From the NCBI RefSeq assembly GCF_902167145.1, contig NC_050103.1, forward strand, positions 30,372,001-30,436,000: a DNA stretch of 64,000 nucleotides, given 5' to 3'. The DNA is from Zea mays. Lineage: Eukaryota; Streptophyta; Magnoliopsida; Poales; Poaceae. Within the stretch, counting starts at the first letter, position 1. Each line of letters starts with the position of its first letter. The notes beneath the pieces were generated by a model that searched no databases, was not told where the DNA came from, and was given only the letters and a program-made list of their open reading frames with translations. Shown one piece after another: positions 44,493 through 55,735 of the stretch. The position numbers and the translations under genes are program-made.

Positions 44493-46798
44493 ATGGGCGG
44501 CGGCGAGCATGACCATGAGCCCGATGAGCCTGAGCCTGCCAGGGACAAGGAGCACGAACACGATGAGGCGTCGGTGGAGGCGCTCTTCGCTGGGCAGTCG
44601 CCGGCGCCGTGGTGGCGGCAGGTGACGGTGCGTTCCGTGACGGCGAGTGTGTTCGTGGGCGCCGTGTTCAGCTTCATGTCGATGAGGATGGGGCTGACCA
44701 TCGGCCTGGTGCCGTCCTTCAACATGTCGGCGAGCCTGGTGAGCTTCTTCGTGATCAGCTCGTGGACGCGGCTGCTGGGCCGCTGCGGCGTGGCCACCCA
44801 GCCCTTCACCCGCCAGGAGAACGTGGTGGTGCAGACCTGCGTCATCGCCTGCGCCACGCTGTCGCTCTACGGCGGCTTCACGTCCTTCCTGCCGGCCATG
44901 TCGCCGCCCGTGGCGAAATCGGCCGGGGCCCCGGGGACGGGCAACAACGTGTACACGCTGCATCTCGGCAAGATGATGGCGTTCAGCTTCCTCACCGGCT
45001 TCACCAGCTTGTTCATCACGCTCCCCTTGACCAAGGTCTGGTGGGTGGTCACCATCTGTCGTCTCATCTGATTCCATTCATCAACAAGCTAGAGAATAAG
45101 AAGAAGAATGATGATGCTGATGTACACGCATTGCAATGCAGGTCATGATCCTGGACTACAAGCTGCTGTTCCCATCGGGGTCGGCCATAGCTGGGCTTGT
45201 CAACAGCTTCCACACGCCAGCGGGAGCAGCAACAGCAAAGTAAACACACGCATGCAAACGCAATGCAGCATCTTTAGTTTTCAATCAAATAGCAATAACC
45301 AATGCAAGATTAGTTTCTAATGGCAAGCCACATAAATAATAAAAGATTGCAGATAGCCACTCTGCTGCGATCTCTAGGCGGGAGCTTCAGCTGGGCGGTG
45401 TTCCAGTGGTTCTACACGGGAGGCGACGGCTGCGGCTTCCAGGCTTTCCCTCTCTTCGGCCTCGAGGCCTACAAGAAGCGCTTCTACTTCGACTTCTCTC
45501 CAAGCCTCGTGGGCATCGGCATGATCTGCCCTCCCATGGTCAACTTCTCGCTGCTCTTGGGCGCCGTCGTGTCCTCCGCGATCCTCTGGCCCATCCTGCA
45601 GGGCAAGCGAGGGGAATGGTACGACGCCGACGCCTCGCCATCCAGCCTCAGAGGGCTGAACGGGTACAAGGTGCCCATGGGCATCTCCTTGGTGCTCGGG
45701 GACTGCCTCTTCCAGCTGGCTGCCGTCAGCATCAGGGCAGCGCGGGGCTTCCATCACCGCCGTCAGCATCAGCAGGATGAAGATGACGGTGGTCAGCAGT
45801 CCCTGTCGTACGACGACCGGCGCAGGATCCACAACTTCCAGAGCGAGGGGATGCCCACCCACGTGTCGCTCGCGGGCTACGCGATCCTGGCAGGCATCGC
45901 CACCGTGTTCCTCCCCGGCATCTTCCCGCAGATCAGGTTCTACCACGTGGCCGTGTGCTACGCCATGGCGCCCCTCCTGGCGTTCTGCAGCTCCTACGCT
46001 TCGGGCCTCACGGACTGGTCCCTCGGCACCATCTACGGCAAGCTCGCCATCTTCATCTTCGGCGCGTGGGTCGGCGAGGCGTCTGGCGGCGCGATCGCCG
46101 GCCTCGTGGCCGGCGGCGTGGTGGTGGTCGTCATCGGCAACTCCTCCGAGCTCATGCACGACTTCAAGTCGGCGTACCTGACGCTGACCTCGCCGCTGTC
46201 CATGTTCGCCAGCCAGGTGATCGGCACCACGCTGGGCTGCATCCTCAACCCGCTCCTCTTCCTGGGCTTCCAGGAGATGGCCGGCGGCGCGGACCACCTG
46301 GGGGAGGCCGGGTCGCTCTACGCCGCGCCCATGGCCATGGCCTACCGCGGCATCGCGGACCTGAGCGTGGAAGGCATCAAGACGCTGCCCAGGCACTCCG
46401 TCATGCTCTGCGTACCTTGCTTCCTCGTGGCGCTGTGCGTGGATGCCCTGGCGGCCGTCGCCGCGGCCAACGGCTGGAGGATCAAGGGCTACGTCCCAAA
46501 CATCATGGCCATGGCCATCCCCTTCTTTGTGGGGCCGACCTTCGCCATAGACATGTGCCTGGGGAGCCTCCTAGTCATCCTGTGGAGGAGAAGGAACAAG
46601 CAGGCAGCGAACCTGCTGTCGGTCGTGGTGGCGTCTGGTTTGATCTGTGGCGATGGGCTCTGGGCGCTGCCGTCTTCGCTGCTGGCCATCTTCAAGGTGG
46701 AGCCGCCTATGTGCATGAAGTTCCTGTCCAACTACCAGACTGAGCAGATGCGGAAGCACCTCATCCTAGCAGCAGCTGCACGCCGAAGAACAAGTTAA
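44493..46798 (+). CDS. Yellow Stripe-Like (YSL) metal-chelate transporter
   Basis: A three-exon gene: 44493-45035, 45142-45239 and 45346-46798, with two GT-AG introns of 106 bp each. It encodes 697 residues, a normal YSL length. The family is the YSL branch of oligopeptide transporters, which move metal-nicotianamine or phytosiderophore complexes across membranes. Evidence: an acidic His-rich N-terminus, then [122 protein letters not shown]-like [14 protein letters not shown] and a C-terminal [14 protein letters not shown]. At least 12 hydrophobic segments are seen. A His/Gln/Asp-rich cytosolic loop ([12 protein letters not shown]) follows residue about 350. The exon 3 acceptor at 45344-45345 was chosen because it alone keeps KLQIATLL in frame. 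Another in-frame ATG at 44409 would add 28 residues. The subfamily number and substrate are not assigned. Confidence 0.92.
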
Positions 46799-48417
46799 TT
46801 GTTGTACCCTTACTTGTTTGAGAACGAGGAATGAGAATGGATTGTTTAGTAGCTAGCCACACCCACACACTCCTCCTTGTTTTCCAAGATAAAATAGGCT
46901 TGATAGCTCGATCTAGAATCTAGATAGATAAAACAGCACACACGTCTCTTGCTTCTTGCAAGCGTCTAAATCACCAGATTATGCTTTATGATTCTACTTG
47001 TACAAACATTTAGCTCCTGCTATAGTAAAACTACACAATAGTTTATAGTCAATGAAAAACATATAAAAAGGTCAGACAGAGCATCATGCAAAGAGTGTAT
47101 GAAGTCGTCAATCGTCACATAAAGATAAACAAAACAAAAGCACATGTCATCTTCTTTTTTTCGCCCCATCACAATTCACAACTCTTTCCTAAATAGGTGA
47201 ATGTCCATGCGTTGCGACAAGAGTAAAGAATTTGTATGAAATATATATGTTACATTGCAAGAAAGGGACTAAATCAATCCGCATGAGCTCCATCTTTATT
47301 GAAGAAAAGGTAGTTCATCCAAGGCGCCCAATAGCATGAATGGCTCTGTTATTGTGAATAGCATATATACAGTGTCAACATAAGGCAATTTTGAATGATA
47401 ACATAGACCATTAAATTGGTTTCACAAAAATAAGGGTATATAAGAAAATCAATGATGCTATAAGTGCTAATTGCATCTCGAAGAAAACTGTTGGACTGAT
47501 ATCTATCTGAATATATAAAAAAGTACTAATTAACTATCAGTTATGTAACACCTTAGTTGTAACCCGTGAAACCCAGTTTAGATATACACACCAGAGCTGT
47601 GTAATTATTATGCTGGTTGGACTTTGAAACAAGGCACCAGAAAATCTTGCAAAAGACCATATGCAATTTTTACAGAAAATCTTGCACTGAAAAACAAGCC
47701 ACTGTCCATTGATGTACATGCAAAACGGCAAAAGTATGATGAGCATACCTGTAGCTCTTCAGAGATTAATCTGATAACAGCTCGTCAACCAATATTGCCT
47801 TGTGTTCCCTATTTTTTAGCCTACTTGAGCAGAACTCAGATGCAGGCTCAACGACCGTACCGACCTAAAGCCAACATTCAAATATTCAGTACACATCAGC
47901 CACATATAAAGCTTTCCACAAATTAGGATGTGATAATAAAAATGCTGAATAAGTATGCCTGATGGCGATTAGGCTACTTATTTGGAAGTACTTGGGAAGG
48001 GCCTTGGATTCTCCTGCCCGCTTGAAGTGACTTTTTAGGTCAATTATATGCCTCAACTGGAAAAACACATTGCAAATATATTATCACATAAACATTCCAA
48101 AGGATAAACCAGAATCACTAAACATACAACACAATATCAATCGAGTTGAGACAGACACATCGGACACTGTGCATTACAATTTACATGGTATATCGAAACT
48201 AAAGTAAAACAATTCTGAGTCTTCTTTGTAGAAAGTAAAATAGCTGCAATTAGATGGTAACACTGTCGGATTGTTGCAGTAAACCGCTCTCTATGTTTGC
48301 CCTACTACACACTGATCCAGTGGTAGCTACACAAACATGTTTTGCTTGCTTTATCACTCGTTGGTCCAAAAAATTCTTGACGACATATTATCCGCTTTAC
48401 AGGCTACTACAACATGA
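46799..48417. other. Intergenic DNA after the YSL gene
   Basis: AT-rich, no recognised gene. A 14-bp direct repeat cagaaaatcttgca (about 47636 and 47673) is the only short structure seen. The start probably holds the YSL 3' UTR. Confidence 0.6.
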
Positions 48418-48420
48418 ATG

Positions 48421-48856
48421 GCTGGTCTGACCATGAACCACTGCATGTTCGACGACATCGGCGCCATGGAGTTCGTCAACTCGTGGACCAAGACGGCGCG
48501 CGGCGTCACTGAGCTCACCGTCTCGCCGCTCCCGCGGGGCGACTTCGGCAACGGTATCGTGCTGACCAACGCCCTGGCCACGACCCGCGGGCTGTTGTCT
48601 GCTCCCATGTCACGCGCAACTGGGCTGGTGCAGGAGGCCGTGCGGATGGTGACTGACGACTACATGCGGTCGGCGATGGACTACTTCGAGGCGACGTGGG
48701 CCCGACCGTCGCTGGCGTGCACGCTGCTCATCACCACGTGGTCGCACCTCGAGTTCCACGACGCCGACTTTCGGGTGGGGCGAGCCCGTCGTGTTGGGCC
48801 CAGTCACGCCGCCAGAGAAGGAGGTCATCCTCTTCCATGTTCCGCGCGAGAGCAGG
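48421..48856 (+). pseudogene. BAHD acyltransferase fragment, broken
   Basis: Reads GLTMNHCMFDDIGAMEFVNS with the catalytic HxxxD motif (HCMFD), then GNGIVLTNALATTR, MVTDDYMRSAMDYFEATWAR and LLITTWS. This is the C-terminal half of a BAHD acyltransferase (hydroxycinnamoyl-type), which transfers acyl groups from CoA to alcohols or amines. About 150 residues are missing between the LTVSPLPRGD and FGNG parts. The DFGWG motif is split by one extra T near 48769-48771. The end is cut at 48856 by the Gypsy E LTR. No start, first half or natural stop is present, so it is a dead remnant. Confidence 0.85.
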
Positions 48857-51617
48857 TGAAGCGTCCCAATCCTTTGGGACTCAAATGTGATACAATTACT
48901 AGTCCCAGGAGGCTAGTAACCACATTTCTTACTTCAAATAGTACAGAGTTTCAAATAAATGTTATTACAATACCAGAGTACAAGCTCGAGAGAGCCAGAA
49001 ATACAAAGCGCAGTAGAAGATAAACTAGCCCAAGCCATAGGCAGAACTGGGTGCAGACACAACCCCCTCAATCAAGCATAGCAGAAAAGAAGTCTTCAGT
49101 TGCTGAAAAACATAAATAAATCTGGGTGAATACACTAGGTATTCCGCAAGCCCATCCCGCTCCCGTAAAGAGAAAGGGACCTATATCATACATGCTTTAT
49201 ATGGTGGAGTTGAAGTCACTCTTCTTTTTCTCAGAGAAAGGCAGTACTTTTAGGGGTTTTCCCAAAGAAATAGAAATAACACATTACTCAACCACGGCTG
49301 AGCTTCCCGCTCCCGTGGCATCGTTTTCATTTCCAAAAACACACTCACACACACATTTTCCTGCTCACGGAGGTTGTAAAACACTAATTGTCATACCACA
49401 CCAGACTCGTCCATTCCAGTGGACATAGACTATTCGAATAGGTTTGAACTCTGCGTAGAGGGGTACACTTTACCCACTAGTTCGGCTCTGCGATCTCATG
49501 ACCAATGAGATCCGAATCCGAATCTCTTTCTTTCCTCGCACGTCCTAACCTTAACAGTTATACCGGAAGGAGTCAGGCCACCACCATGTCCAAACCGGAC
49601 AAAACATTCCCCCTCCTTATCCTCCCGGTGCTCCCCAGCCTTCATAACCCTGGGGTTGGACCGTACGAGTTCAGATTGAGTGACTGCCCATACAGTCTCG
49701 AGTGGTTGTACTTATCATGAGTACAGGTAGTGAAGGATGACAAACCGGTCCTTATATGAGGGGACAATCCTTTTGCTCACACCTAAACCAGTTGAGCCAT
49801 CACCTTAGGCCCTCCCCTAAACCAGGGAGTCCCTGATCATCCCACTCACAAGGTGATGAGGGTGAATACCCTTCATCATACACTTTTTGAAAACATAGCT
49901 TAGTCAAAACACTGCCCTTTTTCCCATCCCACATTTTGTACTCAAAAGATGTTTGTTAATGCGGGCTATCTCTCTGCTCACAATGCAAATGTTCCATCCC
50001 TTAATCCCAGCTTAGGTAGTGGTAGAAAGAATAGGTAAATTATGCATCAAGGGAAGGATGGAATTGCCTTCGTTGAAGCTTTCCTGGCACAGAAGATCTA
50101 TTTCAGAGGGGTCGGGTTCCTGCCCTTCTTCCGGAGCTACAAATTCCGAAGGATCGGATCCCTCTTCCGCTAACAAACACACATAAGGAACAATACATCA
50201 ATCATAGTGACTTGGTGGGGTGCGCCAATTATTATTTTTATGCCCTATAATTTATTTAAACTATTTTTGGTGCATAAAATATCAGTATATGAATATATAT
50301 ATGAAAATAGGAAAAAGAAATGGAAAACGGAAAAAGAAAAGGAATTCTCAACTAGCTGGGCCGGGGGGGGGGGGAATTTCGGCCCAGCGAGCGCGGGCGC
50401 GCGCAGGCGGCCCAGCCGGCCCACGGAGGAGCGGAGCGGGCGGACGCCGTGGGTGCGGGCCCACACGTCAGCGAGAGGAGGGGGGTGCTAACTGGTCGGG
50501 CTCGACCGCCGGTGAGGTTCGCGGCGGTTCTCCGCCGGGAGCCCGGTTTTGCGACGAAGGAGTGGTGGCGAGGCACAGGTGGGGTAGGGGATCATGGGGG
50601 TATGGCCAATTTGGCCGGAGGGTGCCTGGGGTGGCCGGTCCACGGCACGGTGGCGGGCGCTCGCGGCGGTGAGGTCGTCGGCGAGGCTGCCGAGCGCAAT
50701 AGGAGGCGGGGATGGGTGCATTGTGTTTGTGAGGGAATGGCGAAGCTCAAGAACTATATGAATTAGGCTGGAACTTAGCAGAGGGAGAAAGGCGAGGCTC
50801 ACCGGAGCAGGGGAAGGACGCGGCGGCGCTGGCTCAATCGAGCTCGGGGAAGGAGGAAGAGGGTGGTCGAGGCTGGTGTGAGGGATTGGGGAGCTCGGGG
50901 TGGTCCTTTTATAGGTGCCCGGGGCAGGGAAGGGGCGAGAGGTGGCGTGCACCGACGAGCTTGCCACGGCGGGGATGGTGGCGCACAATGGCGACGACGA
51001 GACGGCATGGGCAGGGGGTGACGGGATGGCTTGGCTGGCACAAGGGGACAGAGGCGCAAGGCGCCAACCGGGCAGGCGAGCGAGTAATGGCGAGACGACG
51101 GGGCGGTGGCGACCGGCGGCGATCGCGTCGCTAGCCCCGGTCATGGGTGCGAGGAAGGCGCTAACGGGCGGGCCCCGCTTGCCAGGGAGGGAGAGATCGC
51201 GAGGGAGGGGAGTGCGGGCTGACGGGTGGGGGCGGGATGTTAGAGGCGGGTGCGGGCACGCGGCGATGGGCCGCTTGGGCTGCGGGAGGGAGAGGAGTGC
51301 GGGCGCGCGCGCGAGGGAGAGAGGGGCCTAGGCCGGAAGCGGGCCAGCCGGTGGGGTTTCCTTTTCTCTTTTTTTTCTTTTTCTATTTCTTATTTCTACT
51401 TTCTATTTCTATTTCTTTTATCTCCTTTTTTTGAACAAATAAATAGCTAAATAATCTTGGGTGCTAGAAAAAATAATAATCTATGTGAGGTGCTTCTAAC
51501 AATCAAATGTATGCATATGATGAGATGACCTATGGGGTGGAATTTAGGGATAGATAAAGGGGGGGGGGTTAGGAGATTAGGGTTCCAAACCTCGGGTTGA
51601 AATTTTGGGATGTTACA
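48857..51617 (-). repeat. 3' LTR of Gypsy E (2761 bp)
   Basis: On the minus strand it starts TGTAACATCCC (51617) and ends GGGACGCTTCA (48857). The GC-rich leader (50380-51350) resembles that of the other long LTRs. It contains a G12 run at 50363-50374 and G10 at about 51558-51567. Confidence 0.88.
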
Positions 51618-51640
51618 AACCTACCCCACTTAAAGGAATC
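51618..51640 (-). other. Polypurine tract region of Gypsy E
   Basis: Minus-strand TTTAAGTGGGGTAGGTT lies directly before the LTR start and just after the pol stop at 51654. Confidence 0.75.
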
Positions 51641-51653
51641 TCGCCCTCGAGAT

Positions 51654-52466
51654 TCAGACGTGGCTCGAGAAAAGGTAAGGGTATTCCCTCCTCAAAGAGT
51701 CCTCACTTTCCCAGGTAGCTTCGTCTTCTCCTTCTCTGCTCCACTGAATTTTACAGAGTCTCACTTCTGAGTTGCGGGTCTTCCGGACTGCTGAGTCAAG
51801 AATCTTTATTGGCTTTTCTCGGTACTGAAGATCTTTCTGAATCTGGATTGTCTCTTCTTCGATGTGACTTTCTGGTACTTGTAGGCATTTGCGGGGCTAG
51901 GACACATGAAACACATTGTGGATATCAGACATGGATTCTGGTAATTCAAGACGGTATGCTGCGGGTCCCACTCTGGCAAAGATAGGATAGGGGTCGACGA
52001 ATCGTGGTGCTAGCTTTCCTTTCACTTGGAACCTTTTGACACCACGCATCGGGGAGACCTTGAGGTAGACGAAGTCTCCTTCCTCAAATCTGAGTTCTCT
52101 CTGCCTGTTGTCCGCATAACTTTTCTGCCAACTCTGAGCTTCAAGTAATCTTTTGCGGATCAGGGCAACTTTCTCTTCAGCCTCTTTAACAAAGGCATGT
52201 CCTTCCAGTGTCTTTTCCCCTACGTTGGACCACATGAGAGGGGTCTGGCACTTTTGTCCATACAATGCTTCGAACGGTGACATCGTGATACTGGCCTGAT
52301 GGCTGTTGTTATACGAGAACTCTGCATAAGGTAAACTGGACTCCCAGTTTCTGTCGAACGTTAACACACAGGCTCTTAATAAATCTTCGAGGACCTTGTT
52401 GACCCTTTCTGTCTGACCATCTGACTGGGGGTGATAGACGGTGCTGAAGTCTAGCTTGGTGCCCAT
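51654..52466 (-). pseudogene. Gypsy E integrase end and chromodomain
   Basis: Reads HPQSDGQTERVNKVL (catalytic Glu), FSYNNSHQASI, SPFEALYGQ, FQVKGKLAPRFVDPYPIFAR and IHNVFHVS. TAG at 51899-51897 follows where Gln (CAG) is expected. The same frame then continues into a chromodomain: EKPIKILDS, CKIQWSREGEDEATWES, ending YLFSSHV at TGA 51656-51654. The chromodomain would guide insertion in the intact family. Confidence 0.87.
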
Positions 52467-53032
52467 AGCTTTGTTGGAGGCTCATCCAAAATTTGGAGGT
52501 GAACTGGGTTCCCCTGTCAGACACTATCTTCCTTGGAATGCCATGGAGTCTGACTATCTCTTTAAGATAAATCCGGGCAAGGGTGGCTCCTCCAAAGGTA
52601 GTTTTCACTGGGATGAAGTGGGCTACCTTGGTAAGACGGTCTATTATTACCCAGATAGAGTTGTTCCCTTTTTGCGTCCGGGGTAGTCCGGTTACAAAAT
52701 TCATGCCTATTTCCTCCCACTTCCCCGGGCACTGGAAGGGGTTGCAATAGGCCTGCAGGCTTCTGGTGCTCGGCTTTCGTTCGCTGGCAAGTGTCACACC
52801 GAGCCACATACTGTGCTATCTCTTTCTTCATCCCTCTCCACCAGTATCTAGTTTTGAGGTCTAGGTACATCTTGGTGGTTCCTGGGTGGATGGAGTAGGC
52901 TGAGTTGTGAGCTTCATCGAGTAGAACTTCTCGTGCCTCCCCTTTTGGTACACACAGACGGTTCTTGAACCATAGGACTCCTTGTTCATCTGTCCTGAGG
53001 TTCGGAAGTTGTTCTTTGCGAGCTTTTTCCAC
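52309..53032 (-). pseudogene. Gypsy E integrase N-terminal zinc finger and core start
   Basis: The 53032-52562 frame has EAHNSAYSIHPG, WWRGMKKEIAQYVARCDTCQ, the HHCC zinc finger of gypsy integrases. The frame then shifts near 52730 to 52809-52309 with MNFVTGLPRTQKGN, VIIDRLTKVAHFIPV and IVSDRGTQFTSKFW, holding two catalytic Asp residues. A further shift near 52450 leads to the next segment. Confidence 0.87.
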
Positions 53033-53558
53033 AAATCTTGTTGTCTCCGCGTCCAGGCGTTGACTTGCATATGAGGTCTTCTAGCATTGGCTTGACTTCT
53101 AGGCTGCCGTTGTTTCCCAGACATGCATTCAGCTGAGCTGATTCCTTCTTCCAATCTTCTAAAAAGTTGATCCCATTCATCCCGAAAGGTTTTCGGCTGA
53201 GGGCGTCTGCTACCACGTTGGCCTTTCCGGGGTGATAATGGATCTCAAGGTCATAATCTTTGATCAGTTCCAGCCATCTTCTCTGATGGAGGTTGAGATT
53301 TGGCTGAGTGAAGATATACTTCAGACTCTTGTGATCGGTGAAGATGTGACATTTGTTCCCGATTAGGTAGTGCCTCCATATTTTCAGGGCATGCACTATG
53401 GCTGCAAATTCCAAATCGTGGGTGGGATAATTCTGCTCATGTGGCTTGAGTAAGCGTGATGCATAAGCAATGACTTTCTCATTTTGCATCAGAACACACC
53501 CTAAGCCTTGCCTTGAAGCATCACAGAAGACGACGAAATCCTGGTGTATATCTGGTAG
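52986..53558 (-). pseudogene. Gypsy E RNase H
   Basis: Starts at the Gypsy D junction within a [19 protein letters not shown] stretch. [33 protein letters not shown] and [13 protein letters not shown] follow. All RNase H acidic residues (Asp, Glu, Asp, Asp) are seen. The open frame extends into the Gypsy D LTR, but only 52986-53558 belongs to Gypsy E. Confidence 0.9.
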
Positions 53559-54307
53559 TGTCGGCGTTTCGAGACCGGGGGGGTCCCTGGACCGACGAGT
53601 GAAATGTCGCCGCGTGCCCCAGCCCAGATGGGTCGGCGCGAGACGGAGCGCGAAGGGGGGGAAAAAGGCAGCCGGAGCGAGAGAGAGAGAGAGAGGTGGA
53701 AATCCCGCGGCCTTCGTGTTTGTCCCGCGCCCAGGTCGGGTGCGCTTGCAATAGGGGGTTACAAGCGTCCACGCAGGAGGGGGAGCGAGCGGCGTCACGC
53801 GAGCGCCTGTCTCGTCCTCTTCCCCGCGCGACCAACCCTCTGTAAGAGGGCCCTGGAGGACGTGCGTCAGGAGTCAGAGCGGCGCAGGGGGCTCTGTCCT
53901 TCTGTCAGGCCGGTCAGTGGAGCGGCGAAGTGACTGCGGTCACCTCGGCTCTATCGACTGGAGGACGTGCGTCAGGATAAAGGTGTCAGGCCACCTTTGC
54001 ATTAAATGCCCCTGCGATTTGGTCGGCTGGCGTGGCGACTTGGCCAGGGTTGCTTCTTGGCGAAGACTGGGCCTCGGGCGAGCCGGAAGTATGTTCGTCG
54101 CTGGAGGGGGGCCTCGGCGAGACGGAGATCCTCCGGGGTCGGCTGCCCTTGCCCGAGGCTGGGCTCGGGCGAGGCGTGATCGAGTCCCTCGAATGGACCG
54201 ATCCCTGACTTAGTCGCACCCATCAGGCCTTTGCAGCTTTGTGCTGATGGGGGTTACCAGCTGAGAATTAGGAGACTTGAGGGTACCCCTAATTATGGTC
54301 CCCGACA
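53559..54307 (-). repeat. 3' LTR of Gypsy D (749 bp)
   Basis: On the minus strand it runs from TGTCGGGGACC (54307) to CGCCGACA (53559). The polypurine tract GGCTCAGGGGCTAC (54321-54308) directly precedes it. A (GA)n run lies at about 53675-53697. Confidence 0.9.
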
Positions 54308-55591
54308 GTAGCCCCTGAGCCTCGAAGGGAGTGTCAACACTCGCTTGGAGGCTTTTGTCGCACTTTTTGCAAGGGGACCAGCCTTTCTCGGTTGCGTTTT
54401 GTTCCGGTGGGTGCGCGCGAGCGCACCCGCCGGGTGTAGCCCCCGAGGCCTCGGAGGAGTGGTTTGACTCCTCCGAGGTCTTAATGCCTCGCGCAATGCT
54501 TCGGCTGGTCTGGTTGTTCCCTCATGCGAGCTGGCCGTAGCCCGGGTGCACGGTCGGGTCCCAAGTTCTCGGGCTGGTATGTTGACGCTGTCAACGGTTT
54601 GGCTGGAGCCGGGTTTGCGAGAGTAGCCCGCGAGCCTCTGCACAGGGCGAGAGGACGGTCAAGGACAGACTCGACTTTTTTACATACGCCCCTGCGTCGC
54701 CTTTCCGCAAGGAGGAGGGGGGAAAGCGCCATGTTGCCCTCGGAGGGCGCCGAACATGGTGTCTCCGGTGAGCTGCTGGCGGGTAATCCGAGCGGACGTC
54801 CGTGCCCCATTTGTTAGGGGTCGGCTAGAGGCCCAGAGGCACGCCCAAAAGTACCTGCGGGTGATCTGCCGGACCCGGTCCCCTGTCGACGGGGTCCGAG
54901 GGCTCGATGCCTCCCTCTGATGGGATTCCGTTACAAGATCGTTCCCGCTGGTCTCGGAAATGTCCTAGGGTACCTCGGGAGCGCAGCCCGAGCCTTGGTT
55001 ATGTATCGAACGTACCCATGGTCATCCCTCGCTCTGTGTCTGAGGCAGCTGTGAACCCTTCGAGGGCCAGCCTACGAACCCCTGATTAGTAGTGGGCGCG
55101 GAGCCCGAGTAGCCTGAGGCGGTCGTTGAACCCTTCCGAGGGGCTAGCCTTCGAACCTCTGACCAGTAGTGGGTGTGGAGCCCACGCGCTCTGAGGCGGC
55201 TGTTAAACCCTTCCGAGGGGCCAGCCTTCGAACCTCTGATCAGTAGGGAGGCTCGGAGCCTGTTTCCTTCATGAAGAAGGATCCTTTTCGAGGTATCCCC
55301 CTTTCTCGGTCCCTGTTGTAAGAGAGAGAAAGAGGAAAAGGAAAAGGATACGAAATCGAATGACGTGGCGTACCTTTTTTGACGCGGTCATCATGGCGAA
55401 GGCGAAACGTCGCTCGCTTCCCCTACCAGAGGCGCCGCCTGTCCCGCCGCGGAGTTAATGCGACGGAGCGAGCGGTTCGCGGGGCGGCCGTTGCGCGTGC
55501 GCGAGCCATTCGAGGAACGACTGTTTCGCTTTGGGTTTTTTGAATCCCGCGGCGGGTACGGGCGAAACGTTGAACGGGTCTCGTCTTGGTC
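54308..55591. other. Gypsy D 3' non-coding region
   Basis: GC-rich DNA between the 3' LTR and the antisense gene. No pol or gag domain is found. It holds a three-unit tandem repeat (55042-55263) and supplies the promoter region of the antisense gene. Confidence 0.75.
55042..55263 (+). repeat. Tandem repeat, three units of 71-77 bp
   Basis: Units start with gaggc at 55042, 55116 and 55193. Each contains cccttc(c)gagggg...agcct(t/a)cgaacc(t/c)ctgat(t/c)agtag with few differences. Confidence 0.92.
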
Positions 55592-55599
55592 TTTATATG
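55592..55599 (+). promoter_or_regulatory. TATA box of the antisense gene
   Basis: TTTATATG on the plus strand, 137 bases upstream of the ATG at 55736. It is a reasonable TATA box for the five-exon antisense gene. Confidence 0.55.
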
Positions 55600-55735
55600 C
55601 TCGGGGGAGGGTCTGGCGATGGTTCTTTGCTCCGCTTCTCGCCTCCTCCTTATGTTTTCGCAACCCGAGAGGTTTAGCCGGAGAAAAGGAAACCGCCCAC
55701 CCAGTCCTTTCCGCCGCCACCCCTTTTGCTTGGTG

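Larger units (their letters stand above)
48857..53558 (-). mobile_element. Gypsy E: chromovirus, 3' half
   Basis: Minus-strand element with RNase H, integrase, chromodomain, polypurine tract and a 2.76-kb 3' LTR. It lands in the BAHD remnant (flank gcagg, 48852-48856). Gypsy D interrupts its RNase H start at 53558; the rest lies off the right edge. This is Tekay/Del-type by domain order and LTR ends. Confidence 0.9.

Noticed and set aside
45374..46396. Long minus-strand open frame opposite YSL exon 3
   Set aside because: It is the GC-biased mirror of the YSL coding exon, with no motif of its own.
53675..53697. (GA)n run as a regulatory GAGA element
   Set aside because: A simple repeat in an LTR with no supporting context.
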